Assembly (NCBI GenBank): GCA_025453525.1
Contig: JALOQD010000003.1
Location: 1 to 41,549 of the forward strand
DNA: 41,549 nucleotides
DNA from: Myxococcota bacterium
GTDB taxonomy: Bacteria > Myxococcota_A > Polyangia > JAAYKL01
Reading direction: 5' to 3'
Made by a program: the position numbers and the translations under genes. Positions 24,772-32,815 of this stretch are shown in pieces (within the stretch, counting starts at the first letter, position 1; each line of letters opens with the position of its first letter). The notes under the pieces are model-generated. The model saw only the letters and a list, made by a program, of their open reading frames with translations. It was not told where the DNA came from and did no database searches.

Positions 24772-25698
24772 ATGAAGAAATATTACCGCGTGATGCTCGG
24801 TCGCAAGAGCGCTTTCGCCGAGTCGTGTTTTACCGAGGGCTATATCGGTGTCGATTTCGGCATCGACGAAGACCTCGCCCTCGCGCTGCCCGACGAGTGG
24901 CGAGCCTTCAACGAGCGGTACATTCCCGTCTACCTCGCAGGCCATCCAGGGAAGACGAAGATCGGCGCGGGTTTGGCCTGTGGCGCGCTGTGGACAGTGT
25001 CGAAGGGCATCAAGGTTGGCGACATCGTGATCTGCCCAGACGGCAAGGGGAGCTACCGAGTCGGTGAGGTCGTCGGCGAATACCAACACGTCTCCGGCAC
25101 GAGACTGCCGCACCGGCGCCCTGTGCGTTGGATGCCAACTCCTGTCGAGCGTGCGGCGATGAGCGAGGCTCTGCGCAACTCCACGGGCTCGGTGGGCACG
25201 GTCAGCGATGTGACTCGCCACGCCGAGGAGGTCGAGCGGCTCATGGGTGGCATGAAGGCTCCGGTGCTTGTCTCCTCCGACCCAACCGTGGAAGACCCGG
25301 CGGCCTTTGCCATGGAGAAGCATCTCGAGGACTTCCTGGTGCGAAACTGGGCGCAGATGGAGCTCGGCCGGGACTACGACGTGTTCGAGGAAGACGGCGA
25401 GGCCGTCGGACAGCAATACCAGACCGACACCGGCCCTATCGATGTGCTCGCGATTCGCAAGGACAAGAAGGAGCTACTCGTTCTGGAGTTGAAAAAGGGG
25501 CGAGCGAGCGATGTCGTGGTCGGGCAAGTTCTGCGCTACATGGGCTACGTGCAGGAGGAGCTCGCCGAGCCGGGCCAGACCGTCCGAGGCATCATCATCG
25601 CCCTCGAAGACGACCAGCGCCTGCGCCGTGCCTTGGCCGTCGCGCCCAACGTGGAGTTCTACCGCTACCAGGTCAGCTTCAGGTTGGTGAAGGGCTGA
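24772..25698 (+). CDS. NucS/DUF91-like PD-(D/E)XK endonuclease with novel N-terminal domain
   Basis: The 308-residue product has ATG 24772 with GGAGG 5 bases upstream. The C-terminal ~130 residues match the NucS/DUF91 nuclease core: EKHLEDFLVRNW (Glu186), then TGPIDVLAIRKDKKELLVLE with Asp224, Glu239 and Lys241 (ELKKG), then VVGQVLRYMGYV. The N-terminal ~130 residues begin YYRVMLGRKSAFAESCFTEG and include GVDFGIDEDLAL; this region is common in restriction-associated nucleases and may sense DNA or nucleotides. It sits directly after an hsdM stub in the defence island, so restriction of foreign DNA is the likely role. The cut site is unknown. Confidence 0.78.
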   Translation: MKKYYRVMLGRKSAFAESCFTEGYIGVDFGIDEDLALALPDEWRAFNERYIPVYLAGHPGKTKIGAGLACGALWTVSKGIKVGDIVICPDGKGSYRVGEVVGEYQHVSGTRLPHRRPVRWMPTPVERAAMSEALRNSTGSVGTVSDVTRHAEEVERLMGGMKAPVLVSSDPTVEDPAAFAMEKHLEDFLVRNWAQMELGRDYDVFEEDGEAVGQQYQTDTGPIDVLAIRKDKKELLVLELKKGRASDVVVGQVLRYMGYVQEELAEPGQTVRGIIIALEDDQRLRRALAVAPNVEFYRYQVSFRLVKG

Positions 25699-25742
25699 CC
25701 GAGCAGGAGTTGCTTCTGACGCCCAGGCCATGGCCGCGGCCT

Positions 25743-26488
25743 CTATCCTCTGAACACCCGCTCCCGATGCCACTCGAGATAAGGCCGGTGCTCCGCGGCG
25801 ATCCGCTCGAGGCGCATCTGCGGCTGTAGGCCGAGGACCTCCTTGTCTTCGCGACACAGTTCGTTGGCGATGACCATGACGCCGTCCGCGCCAAAGGTGA
25901 TGAACCCGTGGTCAAAGGCCGCGTCGAGGTGGGGTGCGAGCAGCAGACCGTTGAACACATCGAGGCGCTCATCATCCCTCTCGCAGTCGGCCCAGGGTTT
26001 GATGTGGCTGGCGCGCAGGAGCTCTGGGACACCGAGGCCGGTCACGGCGCAGCGATTGTCCCAGTAGTCGAGGAGGCCATTGCGGAAGATGTCCTGCCCT
26101 ACTCGCTGCACCACGAGCCGCTCGACCTCGGTAGACTTGGGCAGGTGGGCCGTGCGGGTTTGGTAGGCATCGAGGAGCGCGGTGGGTAGGGTCCGCGACA
26201 GCTGGACAGATGGTGCAGCGCTGGGATGCTCGGCACGCTGCGCAGGCCCACTGCGCCTTTGGGCATCGGGCTCACCATGGGCGAGCCGAGATCGTCGAGG
26301 GCGAGGCTGACGTTCTTTTGGGAGAACGCGGCGAGGTAGAGGTTGTCGCCCAGCGCCATGAGCCAGACATTGAGCGGCACCTGCGTGCTCGAGAAGTGGA
26401 GCCAGTCGCCCTCGTGGGGACCAGGCAGGTCAAAGCCGTTGTCCGCGGCGACCTTCTCCAGGCGGGTGAGGGTGGCGGGGGTTGTCAT
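25743..26488 (-). pseudogene. HNH endonuclease split by a frameshift
   Basis: Two frames together make one HNH restriction-type protein. From ATG 26488 (after AAAGGAGA) the N-terminal domain reads LEKVAADNGFDLPGPHEGDW and continues to about ALHHLS near 26215. After a change of frame the family sequence continues: QLSRTLPTALLDAYQ, then STEVERLVVQRVGQDIFRNG and the HNH core DNRCAVTGLGVPELLRASHI with KPWADCERDD, FNGLLLAPHLDAAFDHG. The C-terminal frame also has a possible start at 26114, giving a 123-residue HNH-only protein. The break may be a true mutation, a programmed shift or a sequencing error. The HNH residues themselves are intact. Confidence 0.75.
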
Positions 26489-26541
26489 GGTCTCCTTTAC
26501 CTCTGCTGTGCGCAGTGCCCGGTCGATTTAACAGCGGGCGC

Positions 26542-27852
26542 TCACTTGCCGCCTTTCTTTCGTCGCGGCGTGGCAGGAGCAACGGCGGTCTGGTCTCCCG
26601 CTCCCAGCGGTTCGAGGAGTCGTCGCCCCTTCGTGATTTCGCATTGCAGCTCCTCAACGCTCGGCAGATAAGTCACGTACTTCGAGGCAAAGAGCTGCTT
26701 GTTTTCGTGAAGCACTGAGTAGCGCGCTACGGCTTCGTTTTTCTCGGCGCAAAGGATGAGGCCGATGGTTGGGCCATCTCCCGCGGTCCTGCATTGCTCA
26801 TTGAACAGCCGTACGTAGCTGTCCATTTGGCCAACGTCTTGGTGGGTGAGCTTTCCGAGCTTAAGGTCGATGAGCAGATAGCACTTGAGGATGACGTTGT
26901 AGAAAACGAGGTCGATGTAAAAGTGCTCGTCCTCAAAGGAGATGCGCTTCTGCCTGGCGACAAAGGCAAAGCCCTTACCGAGCTCGAGCAGGAAGTGCTG
27001 TAACTTCTCGAGGATGGCCGACTCAAGATCGCTCTCCCTCAGTCGATGGCTCTCTGGAAGCTCGAGGAAGTCGAGCACGTAGGGCTGCTTGAGCGCATCG
27101 ACCGGGCGCTCGAGAACCTGCCCTCGTGTCGCAAGGTCCATGACACCTGCCTTGTCGCGGCTCTTGAGCAGGCGGGCGAAGAGGCATGTGTGGATCTGCC
27201 GCTCGAGCTGCGGCACGCTCCAGCCTTGGCACTCGGCTTCGATTTCGTAGAAGGCACGCTCCGCAGAGTGATCGACCTTGGTCAGCGTCCGATAGTGAGA
27301 CCAGCTCAGCCTGTCGGAAAAGCCTTTCAACCCCTCGTCCACAGAAGCCGCCAGGGCACGCTCCGCGGAAACATCACATCCCTTGTGATGCTTTCCCGAG
27401 TGCCCGGGCAATTCATCACAAGCCTTGTGGCGAATCTGCGGCGAGCGATTCGAGTAGACCTGATAGAAGAGCCGGAAGTAGCGCAGGTTTGTGACGGAAT
27501 ATCCCCGGCCAAAGCGCGCGGTGAGCTGCGCAGACAGGCCCGAGAGAAGCTCGTCTCCATAAGTCGCCCGCTCGGCACCCTGCTGTAGCTGCTCCACGAT
27601 CTCTCGGCCGATGTGCCAGTACGCCAGGATCATCTCGCTGTTGACTGCCCGAACCACACGGCCGCGGGCTTCCTCGAGAATCGTGGCGATGCGCTCGAAG
27701 AGGGCTGCCGAGGTGTCAGGTGTAGACCCTGTGCTTGACCGCAGAGCTGTATCAGCGGTCGCTCGGCGTATCCGGGTGGGTTTGCCCGCTGGTCGACGCA
27801 CGGCAGATACAGTCTTTGGGACAGGTGCTTTCGTCTGTCGCTGCTTGGTCAT
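26542..27852 (-). CDS. YhcG-type (DUF1016) PD-(D/E)XK nuclease
   Basis: The 436-residue product starts at ATG 27852, overlapping the stop of the preceding gene by 4 bases. After a basic N-terminal tail (about 50 residues) comes the DUF1016 N-terminal domain (ARGRVVRAVNSEMILAYWHI, then YSVTNLRYFRLFYQ). The C-terminal nuclease domain has Glu277, Asp314 (HFYIDLVFYN), Asp329 and Lys331 (LLIDLKLG), and QDVGQMDSYVRLFN. All catalytic residues of the PDDEXK_2 family are present. Such proteins are often tied to mobile elements and restriction systems. Its coupling to the upstream wHTH-nuclease gene and position behind the BREX genes suggest it is an accessory of the same operon. Confidence 0.87.
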   Translation of the reverse strand: MTKQRQTKAPVPKTVSAVRRPAGKPTRIRRATADTALRSSTGSTPDTSAALFERIATILEEARGRVVRAVNSEMILAYWHIGREIVEQLQQGAERATYGDELLSGLSAQLTARFGRGYSVTNLRYFRLFYQVYSNRSPQIRHKACDELPGHSGKHHKGCDVSAERALAASVDEGLKGFSDRLSWSHYRTLTKVDHSAERAFYEIEAECQGWSVPQLERQIHTCLFARLLKSRDKAGVMDLATRGQVLERPVDALKQPYVLDFLELPESHRLRESDLESAILEKLQHFLLELGKGFAFVARQKRISFEDEHFYIDLVFYNVILKCYLLIDLKLGKLTHQDVGQMDSYVRLFNEQCRTAGDGPTIGLILCAEKNEAVARYSVLHENKQLFASKYVTYLPSVEELQCEITKGRRLLEPLGAGDQTAVAPATPRRKKGGK

Positions 27853-29228
27853 TTCATTTCCTGATCGAAGGGCGCGAGTCGCCCATTGCAAAGCGCCCCC
27901 AGCCGTCCCATCTTGGCGGCAAACGTAGACATGCCATACCGCGTGGAGAGGCCTCGTGTCGCATCCTCGGCGATGGCCGCGACGCATGGTGAACGCAGGA
28001 AGTCGAGGGCTGCTCGGATGTCCGCCACCTCGTGCTCTTCTTCGAGCAAGAAGAACAGCGAGTGCTCGTCGAGCCTGGCCTTGCAGCTCGCCTGCTTTTC
28101 GAGGAGCACGCCAAAGATCAAGGACGGGAGAGTCTGGGCTTCCTCGATATCGTCGGCGGTGAGCATCAAGTCGTCCACCACGGACGTGCCATCGACTAGA
28201 CCGCCGCCGATAAACAGCGAACGCAGGTCAATCAATGAGAACGGTGTGGCCTCGTGGCGGATGAGGATCTGGCTGAGCGTGTCCACGTCGATGAGTCGTA
28301 CGTTTTGCTCTTTAGACCACTTGGGCAGGTTGTCTCCTGAGAACGCCACGGCCACGACCGCCACATAGTCGGCCTTGGATTTCTTCTTGTGGTCGAGTAG
28401 CGCGTTGAGGTTGACATGGCTCTGGGAAATCGAGCCTCGACCCGTGGTCTTCGCGTCCACGACGACCGTGTATGAGTTGGGGCCGAGGGCTGCGTGGACA
28501 ACGACATCGGGCTCCCCAGAGCCGCCGACCTTGCGAGCGGCGAATCCCAAGAACCCAAAGGCCTCGGTGAGCACATCCTCGAACTCCGTGGGCCGTGTTG
28601 AAGCCACAGCCAGCTCACAGAGCCTCGCCGCAAGCTGTTCGCCACGGGAGAGGACAGGGGTGACCACCGGAGGGGTCGCAATCACAGGTGCCACAGGCAC
28701 AGGCGGTGCGACCACATGACAGGCGCTTTGTCCAAGGCTAGTCAGAACGAACTTGCCACCGTCCTTGGTGACTAGGCCAAGGCTGCGCAGCCAGTTCACG
28801 CGGTAAGACGGTTGGGCTTGGTGTGTCCAGCCGTCGTTGACGCGCTGTTGCAGCATGAGATGAATATCCTTGAGCCCCATGGGCTTCTGCTCCGCCAGGG
28901 CCTCAACGATCTCGGTAAACCCTGTGTGCGTCGCTGCCAGGCGCTCGTAGACCGCCAAGGGCTCAAGGTTCGCCAGTAGTGCGCGGCCGTCTGCGGTCAG
29001 GGAGAGCTTGCCTTGGTCCATCTCCATGTAGCCGAGGTGCACAGGTATGAGGAGCTGGGTGCGAATGACGTGCTCGTCATCGGTGCCCGGGAAGAGTTGA
29101 CGGTAGTTTTCGACCATCTGCTCGCGCGTGGGGGTGGTGGCGCCCACATGCTCGAGGAGGCGGCGCAGGGCGATGAGGTAGTTCTCGGCTCCTCCGGGGA
29201 GGGGCCAGATGGCGTTGTATTGTTTCAT
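27849..29228 (-). CDS. wHTH protein with Mrr-like restriction endonuclease domain
   Basis: The 459-residue product starts at ATG 29228 (AGGAG upstream). The first ~165 residues look like tandem winged-helix modules (VIRTQLLIPVHLGYMEMDQG, then YRVNWLRSLGLVTKDGGKF). After a Pro/Val-rich linker (173-193) comes a PD-(D/E)XK core: Glu217, PD at 240-241 in GEPDVVVHA, and Asp258/Lys260 in YTVVVDAKTTGRG, with a QSHVNLNALLDHKK helix. This fits the Mrr_cat-type restriction endonuclease fold. The C-terminus is helical and unassigned. It is 147 bases downstream of brxHI and overlaps the YhcG-type gene by 4 bases. Confidence 0.75.
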   Translation of the reverse strand: MKQYNAIWPLPGGAENYLIALRRLLEHVGATTPTREQMVENYRQLFPGTDDEHVIRTQLLIPVHLGYMEMDQGKLSLTADGRALLANLEPLAVYERLAATHTGFTEIVEALAEQKPMGLKDIHLMLQQRVNDGWTHQAQPSYRVNWLRSLGLVTKDGGKFVLTSLGQSACHVVAPPVPVAPVIATPPVVTPVLSRGEQLAARLCELAVASTRPTEFEDVLTEAFGFLGFAARKVGGSGEPDVVVHAALGPNSYTVVVDAKTTGRGSISQSHVNLNALLDHKKKSKADYVAVVAVAFSGDNLPKWSKEQNVRLIDVDTLSQILIRHEATPFSLIDLRSLFIGGGLVDGTSVVDDLMLTADDIEEAQTLPSLIFGVLLEKQASCKARLDEHSLFFLLEEEHEVADIRAALDFLRSPCVAAIAEDATRGLSTRYGMSTFAAKMGRLGALCNGRLAPFDQEMK

Positions 29229-29374
29229 GGGTTTGGCTCCTGATCCCGGGCGAATGAAAACCAATCGCAGCGGCTCTCGTCCACCTCGTGGCTGATTGAG
29301 GTGACGAGGACGATCTTGGCGGCCTCTCCTCGCACAACGGCGGGGTTGAATATCACAAAAATGATCGTGCCTCC

Positions 29375-31486
29375 TCAGCTCCGTCCGCCTATCCACCCCC
29401 GCGTCGCCTCCACATCCAACAAATACGCCCCAACCATCTCCGCCGAGGCCTTCTCAGGCAGGACCTTTTGGAACTTCGACAGTCGATACTCGGGCAGCCT
29501 CTTGCGCAGCTCTAGTTCCGTCTGCGAGTCTTCCCAGAAACCGGGCTCTCGCAGCTTTCGCAGCACTTCTCCCACAGTGGCGTGGCTGACGCCGTTGCCC
29601 TCGATGCGCAGCTCGTAGTTGTCGGCCACGGCCTTCCAACCTCCCAGCCACTCGAAGGCGTACTTGAGGGTGTAGTTGATGCGCCCTCCGGCAAAGGTCC
29701 ACAGGTGGGCGCCGCCGTCATCGATTTGGATCGCGTCGCCGGTGCGGCGTAGTAGCTCGCCGAGGTCCTCGCGCTGCTCCTTGAGGGCGCCGCGGCCGAG
29801 ATCGTCGAGGTAGGGGTAGTCGTCGGTGCTGGTGAGCACGGCCTTCACTTTTTGGCACAGCTCGTAGCTGAGGATCTGCGGGATGAACCCACCCCACTTG
29901 GGCATCTTGCCCTTGGGGGCTTCGTGGACGCGCACGATGCGTTCGGGGTGGCTGATCTGGTCCACGGTCCAGGCTCGACCGCCGAGCAAGAACGAGCTCA
30001 TGCTCTCTACTAGCTGATCCACGAAGCCCTGCTCGAGGGAGCCGATCTCCCGGTCGCTCGTGGACTTGACGCGGTAGAGCTGTGGGCTCGAGAACACGGC
30101 GTAGAGCTCCATGAAGTTCTTCTTGCCAAACTGACGCTCCCCTTTTTCGCCCAGGGAGTACTGCCCATCCGCGAGGAACAGGTAGTCCTCGGCGGTCATA
30201 TGGGCGAGCAGCGCGTCAAACTCGTTACGGCGGATGCCCCGGAAGTCCGGGACTCGGGAGAGCTGCTCCCAGGCCATCTCCGCGGTCACGCCGCCGAACT
30301 GCAAGGCCATGGCAAACAGCTGGTGCACGAGCACGGGCCAGCAGCGCGTCAGCGGTCGCACGGGCTCGATCCACTGGTCGCGGGCCAGCTCCACGAGGGC
30401 GATGGCCTGGAGCATCGAGCCGGCTGAGTCGCACAGGAAAGTGGTGTTGGCCACTTGCCCAGCCCTTCGGCCTGTGCGGCCCATGCGCTGCAGGAACGAC
30501 GAGACCGTGCTCGGCGCATTGGACTGCAACACGAGGTCCAGGTCGCCCACGTCGATGCCGAGCTCCAGGGTCGAGGTGCAGACAATGCAGGCATCCTTGC
30601 CGTGGTGAAACCGGTCCTCTGCGGCCTGCCGTTCCTCGAGGGACACAGAGCTGTGGTGCACAAATACGTCGGTCCCTTGGCCGCGCAGCCGCTGGGCCAC
30701 GCCCTCGGTGACCGCTCGGCTCTGGCAAAACAGCAGGCTCTTTTTACCGCGTGCGACGACGCCTGCCTCCTGTGCGATGGACGTCACGTCTTCGCGCAGC
30801 AGCACTCCCACGGCTCGCTTGGAGGGCACCTTGGGCGGATCGACGACGAGCCCGTCTCGCTTCGAGCTGCCGCACAGCCACTCGAGGATCTCCGCGGGGT
30901 TTCCCACCGTGGCGCTGAGCCCGATGCGCTGCACATCGTTGGTCGTAAATCGAGCCAGGCGCTCGAGCACGGACATGAGGTGGGCGCCGCGGTCGGTCCC
31001 GGCCATGGCGTGGATCTCGTCGATGATGACCACTCGCAGATCGGCAAACAGCCGAGCCACCGGCACCCACGACGAGAGCAGCATGACCTCCAGGGACTCT
31101 GGGGTGGTCATGAGCAGCTCGGCCGGTTCCTCGGCGAACTTCCGTCGCTCGGTGGGGCTCGCGTCGCCGTGCCAAACAAAGCGGCGCAGGCCCACCATCT
31201 CGGTGTACGTGCCGAGGCGCCCTTCCTGATTGTTGAGCAGTGCCTTGATGGGCGCGATATACAGCGCCCCCACGGACGCCACTGGCCGCTCCATGAGCTG
31301 GACCAGCACCGGAAAGATCGCGGCCTCGGTCTTGCCTCCAGCCGTGGGAGCGAGCACCACCGCGTTGTGCCCAGCGAGGATCGCTTCGCCGGCGAGCTCC
31401 TGCACAGGTCGTAGGCTCGTCCACCCCAAGCGAGAGACAATCGCCTCCTGCAGGCGCGGCGGGAAACTGGCAAAGGTGCTCGTCAC
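29375..31486 (-). CDS. brxHI: BREX system Lhr-like helicase BrxHI
   Basis: This 703-residue superfamily 2 helicase has motif I APTAGGKT (46-53), YIAPIKALLNNQ, TTPESLEVML, the Walker B box DEIH (156-159), SAT (191-193), and in the second RecA domain TSTLELGIDVGDLD and QRMGRTGRRAG. The C-terminal part is typical of Lhr-like DNA helicases. GTG start, directly abutting the BrxD stop with no gap. In BREX types 2 and 6 such a helicase is encoded after brxD. It presumably remodels or translocates on DNA during phage exclusion; the precise role in BREX is not established. Confidence 0.87.
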   Translation of the reverse strand: MTSTFASFPPRLQEAIVSRLGWTSLRPVQELAGEAILAGHNAVVLAPTAGGKTEAAIFPVLVQLMERPVASVGALYIAPIKALLNNQEGRLGTYTEMVGLRRFVWHGDASPTERRKFAEEPAELLMTTPESLEVMLLSSWVPVARLFADLRVVIIDEIHAMAGTDRGAHLMSVLERLARFTTNDVQRIGLSATVGNPAEILEWLCGSSKRDGLVVDPPKVPSKRAVGVLLREDVTSIAQEAGVVARGKKSLLFCQSRAVTEGVAQRLRGQGTDVFVHHSSVSLEERQAAEDRFHHGKDACIVCTSTLELGIDVGDLDLVLQSNAPSTVSSFLQRMGRTGRRAGQVANTTFLCDSAGSMLQAIALVELARDQWIEPVRPLTRCWPVLVHQLFAMALQFGGVTAEMAWEQLSRVPDFRGIRRNEFDALLAHMTAEDYLFLADGQYSLGEKGERQFGKKNFMELYAVFSSPQLYRVKSTSDREIGSLEQGFVDQLVESMSSFLLGGRAWTVDQISHPERIVRVHEAPKGKMPKWGGFIPQILSYELCQKVKAVLTSTDDYPYLDDLGRGALKEQREDLGELLRRTGDAIQIDDGGAHLWTFAGGRINYTLKYAFEWLGGWKAVADNYELRIEGNGVSHATVGEVLRKLREPGFWEDSQTELELRKRLPEYRLSKFQKVLPEKASAEMVGAYLLDVEATRGWIGGRS

Positions 31487-32815
31487 CTAAAACTCCATGA
31501 CCGCGGGCTCGTAGCCCTTGTCGTCCTCGGGCTCGAGGTCGAAGAGCGGCTTGCCCTCGACGAGCCGCTTCTCGTCCTCGGTGGCGGCCTTGAGGGTGAA
31601 CCCACTCTCGGCGCTCGGGTTAAAATCGTCGTGGTCGTTTACAAGGTCTAGCACATCGACGAGCTGGCGCAGGAACTGCCGGGGCACTACTCCCACGTCG
31701 CCGCGGAAGCCTTCTGTCACTTGGTCCACGAGATGTGACAGGTAGCCTTGCGACACCTTGGCCTCGAGCTGGCTGCGGTCCTTGGCTGGATAGATCTCCC
31801 GTAGCTTGAGCGCCACCTCGAGGAGCCGCTCTTTGTCGAACGGTCGCAGCTCCAATTGAGGTTGACGCAGGCTGGCCCGACCACCTTCGTGAGAGAGGAA
31901 CCGCACGCGGTCATGGAGCGGCTGCAAGCCAGCCACGCCCCGCTTGGTGTCGAAGAACTCGGGCGTGCCAGTGAACAGCCACAACAGACCTTGAAAGCGC
32001 GATGCCTCGTCGCAGATTTGGCGAATGCCATTGAGGGACTTGCCGCGGGAGTCGCGACGCATCCGTAGAATAGTTTCAGCCTCGTCGATAACGATGACGA
32101 GCCCGGCGTAGCCCGCGGCCTTCACGATTTCGAGCACGCCTTGCAAGTACTTCATGGCGTCGGCGCCGGCGATATCGCCCTTGATGCCCGCCTGCTTTTT
32201 AGCCGAAGCCGCGACATTGCCGCTGCCTGACAGCCAGGAGATGAGCGCCCCAGCCTCTGCCACGTCGCCCCTTTGCTTGAGGGCAAAGACGGTCCGCAAC
32301 ACCCGAGCCATGTCATCGGGCGCCTTGCCCCCGGTCATGGCGGCGATCTCCTCGCCGATGCGGCGCTGCACCTTGTCGTCGAAGTCCTCGGCGTTCTCGT
32401 TGGCCCCGGCGGCGATGAGGCTATCCTCCACCTTGCCGATCCAGCGGTCGATGACGTCGTTGAGCGCGCCCGTGGGGCACGATGAGGTAGAGAGCCCTTG
32501 GACGACCTTGCGGTACAGCTCCTCGAACTTGTGGAAGTGCAGGTCGTTGTCCGAGACCACTACGAAGCTCGTGGCAAAGCCCTTGGCCTGGGCGTCGAGG
32601 GTGGCGAGCCGGGCCATGAACGTCTTGCCGCACCCATAGCCACCGCGCAGGAACTTGAAGACGCCTTCGCTGTCGCGGGCCAAATCCAGGAGGCGTGCGA
32701 TCTCGCTTTGCTGGGGTGAGGTGCCCACGGCAAACGCATCGAGCCCGCGCTCGGGCACCACACCAGAGCGGAGCCGCTCAAAGACATGCTCCGTGTCGCG
32801 GCGATCAATTCCCAT
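31487..32815 (-). CDS. brxD: BREX system ATPase BrxD
   Basis: This 442-residue P-loop ATPase begins GIDRRDTEHVFERLRSGVVP, the usual start of BrxD. Walker A is GGYGCGKT (58-65), and Walker B is LVIVIDEAETI (Asp244-Glu245), followed by sensor-like LLWLFTGTPEFFD. These are AAA/STAND-like ATP-binding signatures of the family. ATG 32815 overlaps the end of pglZ by 11 bases and its own stop abuts brxHI, so pglZ-brxD-brxHI are a tightly coupled unit. BrxD occurs in BREX types 2 and 6, where it is thought to couple ATP hydrolysis to the action of the complex. Confidence 0.88.
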   Translation of the reverse strand: MGIDRRDTEHVFERLRSGVVPERGLDAFAVGTSPQQSEIARLLDLARDSEGVFKFLRGGYGCGKTFMARLATLDAQAKGFATSFVVVSDNDLHFHKFEELYRKVVQGLSTSSCPTGALNDVIDRWIGKVEDSLIAAGANENAEDFDDKVQRRIGEEIAAMTGGKAPDDMARVLRTVFALKQRGDVAEAGALISWLSGSGNVAASAKKQAGIKGDIAGADAMKYLQGVLEIVKAAGYAGLVIVIDEAETILRMRRDSRGKSLNGIRQICDEASRFQGLLWLFTGTPEFFDTKRGVAGLQPLHDRVRFLSHEGGRASLRQPQLELRPFDKERLLEVALKLREIYPAKDRSQLEAKVSQGYLSHLVDQVTEGFRGDVGVVPRQFLRQLVDVLDLVNDHDDFNPSAESGFTLKAATEDEKRLVEGKPLFDLEPEDDKGYEPAVMEF

